Shown here in pieces: positions 53,907-62,841 of a stretch of DNA of 64,000 nt. This stretch comes from JAPOUP01 sp965203605. GTDB lineage: Bacteria > Pseudomonadota > Alphaproteobacteria > Rhodobacterales > Rhodobacteraceae. The stretch lies in assembly GCA_965203605.1 (NCBI GenBank), contig OZ241902.1, forward strand, positions 4,960,001-5,024,000. Reading direction: 5' to 3'. Both the position numbers and the translations under genes were made by a program. The notes under the pieces are model-generated. The model searched no databases and had not been told where the DNA came from. It saw only the letters and a list, made by a program, of their open reading frames with translations. The stretch's first letter is position 1; each line of letters begins with the position of its first letter.

Positions 53907-54938
53907 TCAGCTTTCGTCGTCGACTCCTATGACGACTTTGAGGTCCGCGATATGCGTGTTGGTGAAATATACGGCGACCATACGGTCAGCGAGAGTGATC
54001 CGCAGTTCATTGCCATCAAGGCCAAGAAACAGATCCTTGAGTTGCTCTTTGGAGGCGTTGGCGTGCTTGAACATAGCCGCGTGATTCGGACATAGCGCGA
54101 GGTAGTTCTGGCGATGGTGTCTTTCCAGCTCCGGGAGAAACTCAACTGCTTCAAAGTAGTAACTTCCGTTGGAGAGCTTGAAGGGGAGGTGATCTTGGCA
54201 CACTTGACAGATCGTTTCGTGGTCCCTGTTGGTATAAAGATCGCGAAGATAGGGATCTGTCCTTTCCCTTTTTACTGCGTCGCGGTTCTTTGAAACAGAC
54301 CGCGGACGCTTCTTCTTCTTGCGTCTGGGGGCATTGCAAGCTTCCTTACGAACCAATTCCGCTCTGCGGTCAGGGTCACTCGGTTCGCCCGTTGGCAGGT
54401 CGGAAGGAATTTTGTGCTCTGCGAGAATCCTTTGACGGGTGTCGGGTGTCAGTTTCGCAAATCGTCTCGCGTCGGCAAGCGCGGCGTCATCGGTAAATCC
54501 GAGTTCGGCAGCAATTTCCAGGTTCCCATGGGGTCGCTTGGCACGTATTTCAGTGTCCATGCCAAAGTGGATGGCTTTGAGCCAGGGCTACCCGGGGTCG
54601 AAAGGGAAACCGTCGGGCAATAGATCGCTGGCGGCCGAGGCGGGTCGAACGAAACCGTTGTCCCGCTGCGGAATCCAAACGGAGCGGCGCAACTGGTGAA
54701 CGAGTTGGGAAGCGGCGCAGCGCGGTGCGTTGGATTGGTTTTTCTGATAGGTGGCTTTTAGGATTGTCCCGTCGTGTGGTTGGTCGCTGAGTCTGTTCCA
54801 GACGAGGCGGGCAAGCGCTTCGTTTGGTTCATCGAACAGAGCCGATAATCCTTGAATGACGGGCCTCCCCGGTGCCTGCCATGACTCCAATGATTGGCAC
54901 CACAGTGTCTGGATTGGAGCGCAACGCCACGAGATCAC
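53907..54938 (-). pseudogene. Sacsin/HSP90-like ATPase defence protein, C-terminal remnant with an in-frame TAG
   Basis: The upstream piece reads DEPNEALARLVWNRLSDQPH and WIPQRDNGFVRPASAASDLL, ending PFDPG at TAG 54588-54590. The same frame then goes on PWLKAIHFGMDTEI, AAELGFTDDAALADARRFAK, and the C-terminal ICQVCQDHLPFKLSNGSYYF with NYLALCPNHAAMFKHAN, a zinc-binding-looking C-x2-C / C-x-H end. I recall this C-terminus from large sacsin-N-terminal-ATPase-like proteins in defence islands. That recollection is the only basis for the family name. The large ATPase N-terminus is missing. Confidence 0.55.
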
Positions 54939-55488
54939 CAGCCTTGAACATCGTGGTTGTGGCTTGCAATGCGACGGTGTCGTCCGGGTGACGGCTCGAT
55001 GGCGCGGCTAGGCTGCCTTCGACGAGCATGGAGGCTGAGTGCGCATTGGACGAGGTCACTATATCGGAAATGGCTTGCTTCTTGACCGCCTCGGTTAAGG
55101 CAACCGAAGCAGTCGCAGTGCCGAGCATGTTCAGAACGCGACCTAGGGTGTCGGCATCCCGGTAGAGGTCCTCGGCCGACATCGGAGCAGCCGACAAATG
55201 CGCCCAGCGATTGCGTACAGCTTGCAGTTCACGGACCCAAGTGCGCCCTTCGCGCGGCAGACTGAGAGTCTGTGATAGCTCGTACCAATTCTGGTCGAAG
55301 ATTCGCAGTAGAGCAGCGAAGTCCAACTGCGCCAATTCGGTGAACCGTCGCTCTTCCACGATGCGCTGCTGCTGGAAGGTCAGGCGATCAACGACAAGGG
55401 TGCTCCACCAGTCTTCCGCTAGCGTGGGCAGGTGGACCGCAAGAAAGCCAGCCAGATCGCTGGTGGCGTCGCGAATCAGCTCATTCAT
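54829..55488 (-). pseudogene. Swt1-family HEPN domain fragment
   Basis: It starts MNELIRDATSDLAGFLAVHL and includes FAALLRIFDQNWYELSQTLS, then TWVRELQAVRNRWAHLSAAP. RNRWAH is the R-x4-6-H motif of HEPN RNases in the Swt1 subgroup. After a linker, FKAGDLVALRSNPDTVVPII resembles the small beta domain that precedes the SNF2 helicase in larger proteins of this type. There it breaks off and the sacsin-like C-terminus follows in another frame. The helicase is absent. The HEPN domain itself is complete, so a truncated product could still be made. Confidence 0.7.
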
Positions 55489-55544
55489 AATGTGGTCAGT
55501 GTCCCCATTTCCACTCGGTAGTGCAACAATAGGCAAGGCTATCA

Positions 55545-55646
55545 GGTGTAATCCAATTTTCTTGTCATGCCGCAGCGACCCTATTAGTCCCCTATTCGCG
55601 GAGGTCGGCCGGCCTGTGGTTCATGGCAGGAATATTGGATTACACC
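55545..55646. repeat. 12-bp perfect inverted repeat, 102 bp apart
   Basis: GGTGTAATCCAA at 55545-55556 and TTGGATTACACC at 55635-55646. It lies between the HEPN fragment and the XRE gene, right after a degenerate IS30-like end (55503-55528). It could be the ends of a small mobile element or a paired operator. Confidence 0.6.
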
Positions 55647-55660
55647 CGATAGATATGTAT

Positions 55661-55694
55661 TTGACAATTTTCAGAAACATATGCAAAATGTCAA
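55661..55694 (+). promoter_or_regulatory. Promoter with palindromic operator of the XRE-PIN operon
   Basis: A -35 box TTGACA (55661-55666) and -10 box CAAAAT (55684-55689) are separated by 17 bases. The same segment is an imperfect palindrome, TTGACAATTTT against AAAATGTCAA, which covers both boxes. This layout suits autorepression by the XRE protein encoded 20 bases downstream. GGGAGGAG (55704-55711) is the ribosome-binding site. Confidence 0.6.
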
Positions 55695-55714
55695 CTCGTG
55701 CAAGGGAGGAGAAA

Positions 55715-56803
55715 ATGTCTACAGGTCAACGTATAAAGGTATCACGCCGAGCAGCAGGCCTTTCTCTTCGTGATCTAGAATCCAGAATCGACAACCGTGT
55801 CACGGCGCAGGCAATCAGCAAGTACGAGTGTGAAGAGTCCATGCCGAGCTCTGGCGTTCTCATTGCCCTTGCGAATGCTCTCGATGTATCCGTCGATTAC
55901 TTGGCCGGCGACAGGGAGATCGTCCTGGAAGCCGTCGACTTCCGGAGAAAGCGGCTGACGAGCAAAATGGAAGAGGCCCGGGTCGAGGCCAAGGTGCTTG
56001 ATCTGCTGGAGCGCTATCTCACGGTCGAGGAGATTCTCGGCCTTCCCACCATCGAATGGGACAGGCCCCGCGACGCCCCGTGGCCCGTGCTCCACGACGT
56101 GGCGGAGGCGGAACAGGCTGCGCTCGGTCTCCGCAGCTATTGGGGACTGGGCCTTGATCCGATTCCAAATCTCGTCGAGCTGCTGGAAGATCGCGGCATA
56201 AAGGTCCTTTCGATGCCTCTTGCAAACGTTGATGGGCTTACAGCTCGAGTGCGATGTGGAGACCTAAGCGTCGCGTCGACGATCATTGTCAATGGACGAG
56301 ACTGGGGAGAGCGCCAGCGCTTCACGGTGGCCCACGAACTCGGGCACATGGTCTTGGAGGTCGCACCGAAAGTCAATGACGAAAGGGCCGCCCACCGCTT
56401 TGCTGGGGCCTTCCTTATGCCAGCTGAGACCCTGCGCACTGCTGTCGGCAGGCATCGCAAGTTCATTGGCTGGAGCGAATTGTTCGATCTCAAGCGGATT
56501 TTCGGAGTCAGCGTGCAGGCACTCACCTATCGTTGCAAGGATATCGGGATATTCGCCAATCCCCTGTTCCAGCGGCTCTTCAACGAATTCAATCAACAGG
56601 GCTGGCGCAGTCCGCCCTATAGGGAGCCTTGGGCAATGAACGGCGAAGAACCCAATCGATTCGAGCGCCTGTGCTTCCGTGCCTTGGCGGAAGGTGCCAT
56701 CTCCGAGGCAAGGGCTGCCGAACTGCTCGGACACTCTGTCCACGAACTGGCCCGGCTCATGGACGAACCGCCCGGTATGGAAGCAGCTTCCGCCTGCACC
56801 TGA
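55715..56803 (+). CDS. XRE-family regulator with ImmA/IrrE metallopeptidase domain
   Basis: A 362-residue protein. The N-terminal helix-turn-helix is in MSTGQRIKVSRRAAGLSLRD and AQAISKYECEESMPSSGVLI. The C-terminal COG2856 domain has the zinc-protease motif VAHELGHMVLEV near residue 206 and the downstream AHRFAGAFLMP. In known XRE-ImmA proteins the peptidase cleaves a repressor or partner. Here a PIN-domain gene follows after 5 bases, so this is probably the antitoxin/regulator of a toxin-antitoxin pair. The start is fixed by GGGAGGAG just upstream. The open frame further upstream is antisense to the HEPN fragment. Confidence 0.9.
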   Translation: MSTGQRIKVSRRAAGLSLRDLESRIDNRVTAQAISKYECEESMPSSGVLIALANALDVSVDYLAGDREIVLEAVDFRRKRLTSKMEEARVEAKVLDLLERYLTVEEILGLPTIEWDRPRDAPWPVLHDVAEAEQAALGLRSYWGLGLDPIPNLVELLEDRGIKVLSMPLANVDGLTARVRCGDLSVASTIIVNGRDWGERQRFTVAHELGHMVLEVAPKVNDERAAHRFAGAFLMPAETLRTAVGRHRKFIGWSELFDLKRIFGVSVQALTYRCKDIGIFANPLFQRLFNEFNQQGWRSPPYREPWAMNGEEPNRFERLCFRALAEGAISEARAAELLGHSVHELARLMDEPPGMEAASACT

Positions 56804-56808
56804 TTCCC

Positions 56809-57303
56809 ATGCCGGTGATTGTCTCCGATACCTCGGTTCTGATCGACCTCGAACGGGGTTCGTTCCTGGATCCCGTCTTTCGTCTGCCGTTCGGGTTCGC
56901 CGTACCCGACTTGCTTTACGAACGTGAACTCAGGGATCACGGAGGACCAGCACTGATCGACATGGGGCTCAGCGTTGAGGAGCTGGACGGCGCAGCGGTC
57001 AACTTGGCTTTCGGGTATCGCCGCTCACGCCGCAACCTCTCTCTTCCTGACAGCTTTGCCCTCGCCCTTGCCAAGACCAACTCATGGACATTGCTCTCCG
57101 GAGACGGCGCGCTGCGCGTCTTGGCTCTGGAGGAGGCGGTCGAATGCCGCGGCGTCCTTTGGATCCTCGATCGTCTGCATGAGCATCGGATACTTGAGCA
57201 GGATGCCTTGACCGACGGACTCCGACAAATCGCCTTACACCCGCGCTGTCGGCTGCCTCAGGCAGAAGTCCGCGTCAGGCTTCGAACCTATTCCGGCTTG
57301 TGA
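56809..57303 (+). CDS. PIN-domain protein, probable toxin partner of the XRE-ImmA protein
   Basis: A 164-residue PIN-fold RNase candidate. The first acidic residues are in IVSDTSVLIDLERGSFLD, a middle one in LPDSFALALAKTNSWTLLSG followed by the last Asp in GDGALRVLALEE. It starts 5 bases after the XRE-ImmA stop, an arrangement known from COG2856-PIN toxin-antitoxin modules. All core acidic positions are present, so unlike the FitB-like gene at 40573 it looks active. The C-terminal 40 residues after RGVLWILDRLHEHRIL are specific to this subgroup. Confidence 0.82.
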   Translation: MPVIVSDTSVLIDLERGSFLDPVFRLPFGFAVPDLLYERELRDHGGPALIDMGLSVEELDGAAVNLAFGYRRSRRNLSLPDSFALALAKTNSWTLLSGDGALRVLALEEAVECRGVLWILDRLHEHRILEQDALTDGLRQIALHPRCRLPQAEVRVRLRTYSGL

Positions 57304-57736
57304 GCCGCAAGGTTGCGATGGCGAGCGCCACAGTCCTGCGGATTGAATCCAAGGGCAAACGATATACGGAGCCATTTCTACCGGCTCAATCGATTCGCTT
57401 CTTTGTTGCCAACCCGAACGTTGTGTCGGCTATCCAGCGCCTGTAGCCGTCATTTTCCATGAAATGCCTGAACAATCGATTGTCATCCTGAATGATTGGA
57501 TTCATCATGCGCTGCGGATCCCTGTCGAATTCGACCCGCTTGTTCTCGGCGTCCAGGTTTCTCCGTGCATTCCTGTTCGCCTTGATGGTGGCCATGTGCC
57601 CGGGAAGCGTCCGGGGTATAGTTTCTGCCCATGACAAGTCGAGCAATGTGCGCCGCCTGTAGTCCGCACCACTTCAATGGCGTGCAAAGTGGTTGCAGGT
57701 CATCGCCTGATGCCGGAATCGACCGTCATTCGAGAG
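57304..57736. other. Gap with a short unassigned minus-strand frame
   Basis: 433 bases. A minus-strand frame of 86 codons (57646-57386) reads NPIIQDDNRLFRHFMENDGY and RRWIADTTFGLA. It resembles the C-terminal helices of some DEAD-helicase or restriction subunits, but the match is weak and the start is unclear. It is probably the tail of a deleted defence gene. Confidence 0.35.
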
Positions 57737-58690
57737 TCACGGCGTGGGCTGACTCTCAGACAACTCCGATCGGCGCTCTCTCCATTTCTTAAGGATGTAT
57801 CGACCAGTCATCAGATCCAGATGTGCCCCTCCTCCGTTCTTGAACAGGGTAATTTCGCCGTCGGTTTCACGACGGAATCCGCCATCGGTCATATCATAAT
57901 GGTCTCCAAGAACATCCGATTCACTGATCACACCAGCCACAAGTGGACCAAGGATTTCGCCAATGTCGCCCATCGTCGTTTCGCGGCTATCGACAAAAAT
58001 CCGGGACTGGCGCAACGCTTCGTCATCAGCCTCGCGCATGTCCCGACGGAACGCGCCAATCAGGTCCACATGCTGACCAGGGCGAAGCCATGCGCCACGT
58101 AGAATAGGCTCTGTCGCCATCGTGGCACTTGTAACGATGTCAGCCGAACTTACGGCGGATTCCAGATCTTCCGCGACCTGCGTTCCGGGAAACGTCACGG
58201 CCAGGTCTTGAGCGTGATTCAGGGTCCGGTTCCAGACAGTGAACTCGGCATCCGGAAACCCAGCGCCATATGCTTCCAACAGGCTGCGCGCCACCGTTCC
58301 CGCTCCAATCACAAGAATGCGACGGCTGTCTGGCCGGGCCAACCGTAGGGCTCCAAGTAAGCTGTCGCCTGCCGTCTTCCACTTGGTCACAAGATGAAAA
58401 TCAACGATTGCCTCCAGTACGCCACTGGAATCGGAGAACAGGCACATCCCGCCGTTGATCGATGGCAGACCGTCATGCGGGTTTCCGGGAAACAAGGTCG
58501 CTGACTTGACCGCGACACCCATGCCGTCGATCCAGGCGGCACGGCTGAGGAGCGTGTCCGCTCCCCGCATCAGGAATGTGTCACCGATCTGGGCACGCGG
58601 TAGTCGGTGCCCATCTTCCAGAGCCCGCGTCAGCTCCAGCCAATCGAGCGTCGCCTCACCCTCTGCAAACGGTATGAAGGAAACATTCAC
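57737..58690 (-). CDS. Ornithine cyclodeaminase / mu-crystallin family protein
   Basis: A 317-residue NAD(P)-binding enzyme of the family that includes ornithine cyclodeaminase and imine reductases. Features are GMGVAVKSATLFPGNPHDGL, SGVLEAIVDFHLVTKWKTA, the Rossmann motif RRILVIGAGTVARSLLEAYG and ADIVTSATMATEPILRGAWL. The NAD-binding loop and catalytic Asp region (HVDLIGAFRRDMREADDEAL) are present. It is coupled to the HAD gene by a 4-base overlap. The true substrate could be ornithine, proline or a related imino acid. Confidence 0.9.
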   Translation of the reverse strand: MNVSFIPFAEGEATLDWLELTRALEDGHRLPRAQIGDTFLMRGADTLLSRAAWIDGMGVAVKSATLFPGNPHDGLPSINGGMCLFSDSSGVLEAIVDFHLVTKWKTAGDSLLGALRLARPDSRRILVIGAGTVARSLLEAYGAGFPDAEFTVWNRTLNHAQDLAVTFPGTQVAEDLESAVSSADIVTSATMATEPILRGAWLRPGQHVDLIGAFRRDMREADDEALRQSRIFVDSRETTMGDIGEILGPLVAGVISESDVLGDHYDMTDGGFRRETDGEITLFKNGGGAHLDLMTGRYILKKWRERRSELSESQPTP

Positions 58691-59310
58691 CTGGTGCAGA
58701 ACTCTGCTGGCAGAAGGCCTTCGGAGTACAGACGGTCGGCCAGTCCAGATGGAGTTTCAAACAAATGCGTCTGCCAACCCCGTGCGTCTGCGGCCTCAAT
58801 GTTCTCCTGCCGGTCATCGGTGAAGAAAAGCCTGGACGGCGTCAACGCAAGCTCCTTCTCAACGTAGGCATAGATCGCCGGGTCCGGTTTGATCATGCCA
58901 AGATGACCTGAAATGAATCGACGGTCGAATTCGGACAGAACGGGATAACGCCGTTCGGCCAACTCGAATGTCATCGATCCAAAGTTCGACAACGCGTGGA
59001 CTGGCGTTCGCCGCGATCTCAACGCCCGCAGGATACGGGCTGACTGCGGTAGGTCGGGTGCCAGCATCTCCATCCAGTGAGTCCGCCAGATCATGATGTC
59101 GTCAGCGCAATCGGGGTGTGAGGCCACCAGTGTACGCATCTCCTCATCGAGGTCGGCACCCATATCACAGCGGACATTCATGCTCTCGAAATCGATTCGG
59201 GCAAACAGATCCTTACGGCGAGCGCAGCCTAGGATTCGGTCGAAGGGACGCTCCGGATGCCATTCAACCAGAACGTGACCGATATCGAATATCACCGCAT
59301 CGATTGCCAT
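58687..59310 (-). CDS. HAD-IA family hydrolase
   Basis: A 207-residue haloacid-dehalogenase-type phosphatase. Motif I is AVIFDIGHVLVEW, with the second catalytic Asp replaced by Gly. Motif II is HALSNFG, motif III is the Lys in MIKPDPAIYAYVEK, and motif IV is LFFTDDRQENIEAA. The DIGHVLVEW form is common in YihX-like sugar phosphatases, although the missing Asp may alter activity. Coupled to the downstream ornithine-cyclodeaminase gene. Confidence 0.9.
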   Translation of the reverse strand: MAIDAVIFDIGHVLVEWHPERPFDRILGCARRKDLFARIDFESMNVRCDMGADLDEEMRTLVASHPDCADDIMIWRTHWMEMLAPDLPQSARILRALRSRRTPVHALSNFGSMTFELAERRYPVLSEFDRRFISGHLGMIKPDPAIYAYVEKELALTPSRLFFTDDRQENIEAADARGWQTHLFETPSGLADRLYSEGLLPAEFCTR

Positions 59311-59521
59311 GGCTCACTCAAAGCAACTTTCAGATCACGTTGCACAGTCTTTGGGATTTCAGGGCCCAGCGCAACCGGATATTCAATCCTGAACCAAATT
59401 GGGATTACTTGCGGACTCGACGGCACGTGGACGCCACGCCTGGAATCATGAAACCGGGTACCGCCAGCATCCTCGGCTCCTGAGGCTGGATCGGTGGCCA
59501 ATCCCTGCCTCATAACAGCGG

Positions 59522-60460
59522 CTATTGGAACGGGATCCGATCGGCAAGCCATCCAAGAACCAGCGAGACAGTCACGATCGAGCCAGCTGTCGAAACCAGG
59601 ATTGTGGCCGAAACCCTCTGAGGCGCAACCCGGTAATGTGATGCGATCATGAAAATGTTTCCCGCCGTGGGCAGGGCAGCAGAAGCAATCATTACAGCGG
59701 CCGCATAGGGTTCGACAGGCCAGATCAACACCGCTAAGGCAACCATCGCCGGATGGAGGATGAGTTTTGAGAGGCTGAGCCAGCTGGCAACTGCAAGCCG
59801 CTCGGTCGATCTGGATGCCAGGGAAGCGCCGATGGCGAACAGCGCACCCGGCGTGGCAGCCGCGCCGAGGTAGCCAAGAAACTCATTCACTGGCGGCGGA
59901 ATCGTCCAACCCATGGCTGACCAAGTAAATCCAAGAAAGATCGAGACCAGCATGGGGTTGGCAATGATGCCCTTCATTACCGCTGGCAGCGCTCTCAGCG
60001 CACCGGCACTGCCACGGCTTCCCGTGATCAGTACGACAATGAGCGTTCCGAAGACCAGCAGGTCAACCGCAAGCATCATCATGATATACCCCACGGCTGG
60101 CTCGCCCATAATGAGTGCCAACATTGGGATACCAAGGAAACCTATGTTGCCTATGACAGCGCACTGCGCTTCGACCGCGCTTTCCGCCAATTTCAGACCC
60201 CGCCAATGCGCGACCGCGTTTGCGGCCAGATAGACCAGCGTCGTCGCAAACAGATAGACGGCCATGAATCGGATGTCGTATACTTCTCCGAAGCTGAGAT
60301 TGGCGGAGAATCGAAACAGCATCGCGGAAAGTGCGAAGTAGAAGACAAATCGCGTCAACGCTGCGGAAGCTGCCTCGGAAAAGAACCCAGACGCGGCAGC
60401 CACATAACCGACACCGATCAGAAGAAAGAACGGCAGTGTCTGAACGAAGATATCCGCCAT
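59522..60460 (-). CDS. AEC-family (auxin efflux carrier-like) transporter
   Basis: A 312-residue inner-membrane carrier with about ten hydrophobic segments in two halves. Typical stretches are ILPFFLLIGVGYVAAA-like TLPFFLLIGVGYVAAASGFF, ECAVIGNIGFLGIPMLALIM-like CAVIGNIGFLGIPMLALIMG, FAIGASLASRSTERL and AVMIASAALPTAGNIFMIAS. Members export malonate, other carboxylates or unknown metabolites. The solute here is unknown. The gene stands alone, with 64 bases to the mbfA stop and 211 to the HAD gene. Confidence 0.9.
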   Translation of the reverse strand: MADIFVQTLPFFLLIGVGYVAAASGFFSEAASAALTRFVFYFALSAMLFRFSANLSFGEVYDIRFMAVYLFATTLVYLAANAVAHWRGLKLAESAVEAQCAVIGNIGFLGIPMLALIMGEPAVGYIMMMLAVDLLVFGTLIVVLITGSRGSAGALRALPAVMKGIIANPMLVSIFLGFTWSAMGWTIPPPVNEFLGYLGAAATPGALFAIGASLASRSTERLAVASWLSLSKLILHPAMVALAVLIWPVEPYAAAVMIASAALPTAGNIFMIASHYRVAPQRVSATILVSTAGSIVTVSLVLGWLADRIPFQ

Positions 60461-60524
60461 GGTCGCCCCATAGTACCTCGGTCGAAGGCCAGATCCGCCG
60501 CAGGCAGTGCGCTGCCCCTGGGCT

Positions 60525-61526
60525 TCAGCCGATGCCGATCAGCGCTCCGGCACCAAACACCAAAGCACCTCCAAGCACGATCTGGAAAGTCGCGCGCAGA
60601 AACGGGGTCTCCATAAAGCGGTTCTGGATCCAGACGATCGCCCAGAGTTCGAAAAAGACCACGATGATTGCGGCTACCGTTGCCGTCCAGAAATCAGGAA
60701 TGAGGTAGGGAAGCGCGTGACCGAGTCCGCCCAGTGTCGTCATCACGCCACTCGCCAGCCCGCGTTTGAAAGGAGAGCCGCGTCCGGAGATCTGACCGTC
60801 GTCCGACGCAGCTTCGGTGAACCCCATTGAGATTCCCGCACCGACGGACGCGGCCAGTCCAACAATGAAGGTCGTATGCGTGTCCTGAGTGGCAAACGCA
60901 GTCGCAAATACAGGTGCCAGCGTGCTGACCGACCCGTCCATCAATCCAGCGAGGCCAGGCTGCACCCACGTCAATACGAACTTCCGCCGAGCCGCGCGAT
61001 CCTCTCTCTGTCGAATCCCTGTTCCCAAGTGCTGTTTCGCGAGGGCGCTGGCACTCTCGCCGTGATGCGCCTCTGCAGCCGCGAGGTCTCCGAGCAGTCT
61101 TCGGGTTTCAGCATCGGCTATGCGCATGACGGCACTGCGGTAGAAGTCCTCCGCTTCGCGCTCCATGGCCTCTGCCTCGTCGCGCATCCTTTGCAGGCCG
61201 AGATTCTCCACCAGCCACACCGGTCGCCGGGCATAGTATCCTGAGACGTGCTCGCGCCGGATCAGTGGGATCACATCGCCAAACCGTTTCCTGTGGAGTT
61301 CTATCAACTGACGCCTGTGCTCGTCCTCTTCCCGCGCCATTCCATCGAACACCGCCGCACTGCCGGGATACTCCTCGCGAACCCTCTCCGCATAGGTTCG
61401 ATAAATGCGTGCGTCATCCTCCTCGGACGAAATCGCGAGTGCGAGGATTTCCTGTTCACTCAGTTCGGCGAATCGGCGCCGGCTGCTCACTCCGGGGATC
61501 ATTGTCCACCTCGATTCCATTGTCAC
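60525..61526 (-). CDS. mbfA: Membrane-bound ferritin-like iron exporter (rubrerythrin-CCC1 fusion)
   Basis: A 333-residue fusion. The N-terminal rubrerythrin/ferritin-like four-helix domain carries di-iron ligands in EEDDARIYRTYAERV, REEDEHRRQLIELH, EREAEDFYRSAVMR and AAAEAHHGESAS. The C-terminal VIT1/CCC1 transport domain has about five membrane segments (PGLAGLMDGSVSTLAPVFAT, then GLAASVGAGISMGFTEAASD). In Rhizobiaceae and Bradyrhizobium, MbfA exports iron and protects against iron and peroxide stress, usually under Irr control. I saw no clear iron-control box in the 200 bases upstream. Confidence 0.92.
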   Translation of the reverse strand: MTMESRWTMIPGVSSRRRFAELSEQEILALAISSEEDDARIYRTYAERVREEYPGSAAVFDGMAREEDEHRRQLIELHRKRFGDVIPLIRREHVSGYYARRPVWLVENLGLQRMRDEAEAMEREAEDFYRSAVMRIADAETRRLLGDLAAAEAHHGESASALAKQHLGTGIRQREDRAARRKFVLTWVQPGLAGLMDGSVSTLAPVFATAFATQDTHTTFIVGLAASVGAGISMGFTEAASDDGQISGRGSPFKRGLASGVMTTLGGLGHALPYLIPDFWTATVAAIIVVFFELWAIVWIQNRFMETPFLRATFQIVLGGALVFGAGALIGIG

Positions 61527-61728
61527 TCAGATCCCCCAGCTGGACAGGCTGGAGTCAACCTCCGGGAAATCCGCGGAGTCCCTACCTGACGTCAGCTGGA
61601 AACCTGCGTCCGACCCATCGCAGCGTAGCCGGAGCCATCAGCGCAACCAACCGTTCTTCCTTGTCAGGAAATTCAGACAGGACGGTTGAGGACAGTTCCG
61701 GCCCGCCGCCGAAGTCACCTACCGAAGA

Positions 61729-62841
61729 TCAGTATACCACCACTGAACGGATGGATTTGCCTTCATGCATCAGGTCGAAACCATCATTGATGTCCTCCAA
61801 AGACAACGTGCGGGTAATCATTGGATCGATTTCGATCTTGCCATCCATATACCAGTCCACGATCCTTGGAACTTCGGTACGGCCTCTTGCGCCGCCGAAG
61901 GCGGTTCCACGCCAAACCCTGCCAGTGACAAGCTGGAACGGACGGGTCCGAATCTCGGCTCCTGCCGGGGCGACTCCGATGATAACGCTTTCTCCCCAAC
62001 CCTTGTGAGCGCATTCCAGAGCGGTGCGCATGACGTCCACGTTGCCGGTGGCGTCAAAGGAATAATCCGCGCCGCCGCCGGTCAACTCGACCAGATGGGT
62101 GACGATATCATCCTCGACCTCATTCGGATCCACGAAATCCGTCATGCCGAACCGTTCAGCCATGGCTTTCCTGCCTGGGTTGATATCGACACCAACGATC
62201 TGGTCCGCGCCCGCAAGCCTCAGTCCCTGAATCACATTCAGACCGATGCCTCCCAGTCCGAACACCACGCAACGTGAGCCGATCTCCACCTTGGCTGTGT
62301 TCATCACCGCTCCAAGCCCGGTTGTCACGCCGCATCCGATATAGCAGATCTTATCAAACGGCGCATCCCTGCGAACCTTGGCGATGGCGATTTCAGGAAG
62401 CACTGTATGGTTGGCAAACGTGGAACAGCCCATGTAGTGCAGAATGGGTTCGCCACTGAGCGTCGAGAACCGGCTGGTGCCGTCAGGCATGACCCCTTGG
62501 CCCTGGGTGGTGCGGATCGCTTGGCATAGGTTGGTCTTGGGGTTGAGGCAATAGTCGCACTCACGACATTCCGGAGTGTAGAGAGGAATCACATGATCGC
62601 CAGGTTGCACGCTGGTCACGCCCTCCCCGACTTCCACCACCACTCCAGCACCCTCATGGCCAAGGATCGCTGGAAACATCCCCTCCGGGTCCGCCCCGCT
62701 GAGCGTGAACTCATCGGTGTGGCAGATACCGGTCGCCTTGATTTCGACCATCACTTCGCCTGTGCGCGGCCCTTCGAGGTTGACTTCCATGATCTCAAGT
62801 GGCTCGCCTGCGGTCGTGGCAACTGCGGCACGTGTCTTCAT
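61729..62841 (-). CDS. frmA: S-(hydroxymethyl)glutathione dehydrogenase / class III alcohol dehydrogenase
   Basis: A 370-residue zinc alcohol dehydrogenase that oxidises the glutathione adduct of formaldehyde and reduces S-nitrosoglutathione. The start is ATG 62841 (MKTRAAVATTAGEPLE), with AGGGAG upstream. Catalytic zinc ligands are in GICHTDEFT, ILGHEGAGVV and IGCGVTTGLG. The structural zinc cysteines are in CRECDYCLNPKTNLC. NAD binding is in VVFGLGGIGLNVIQGL, and the class III signature GVAPAGAEIRTRPFQLVTGR follows. No fghA hydrolase gene is adjacent. Confidence 0.93.
   Translation of the reverse strand: MKTRAAVATTAGEPLEIMEVNLEGPRTGEVMVEIKATGICHTDEFTLSGADPEGMFPAILGHEGAGVVVEVGEGVTSVQPGDHVIPLYTPECRECDYCLNPKTNLCQAIRTTQGQGVMPDGTSRFSTLSGEPILHYMGCSTFANHTVLPEIAIAKVRRDAPFDKICYIGCGVTTGLGAVMNTAKVEIGSRCVVFGLGGIGLNVIQGLRLAGADQIVGVDINPGRKAMAERFGMTDFVDPNEVEDDIVTHLVELTGGGADYSFDATGNVDVMRTALECAHKGWGESVIIGVAPAGAEIRTRPFQLVTGRVWRGTAFGGARGRTEVPRIVDWYMDGKIEIDPMITRTLSLEDINDGFDLMHEGKSIRSVVVY

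Noticed and set aside
55211..55714. N-terminal extension of the XRE-ImmA frame
   Set aside because: It is antisense to the HEPN fragment and lacks a ribosome-binding site, while ATG 55715 has GGGAGGAG upstream.
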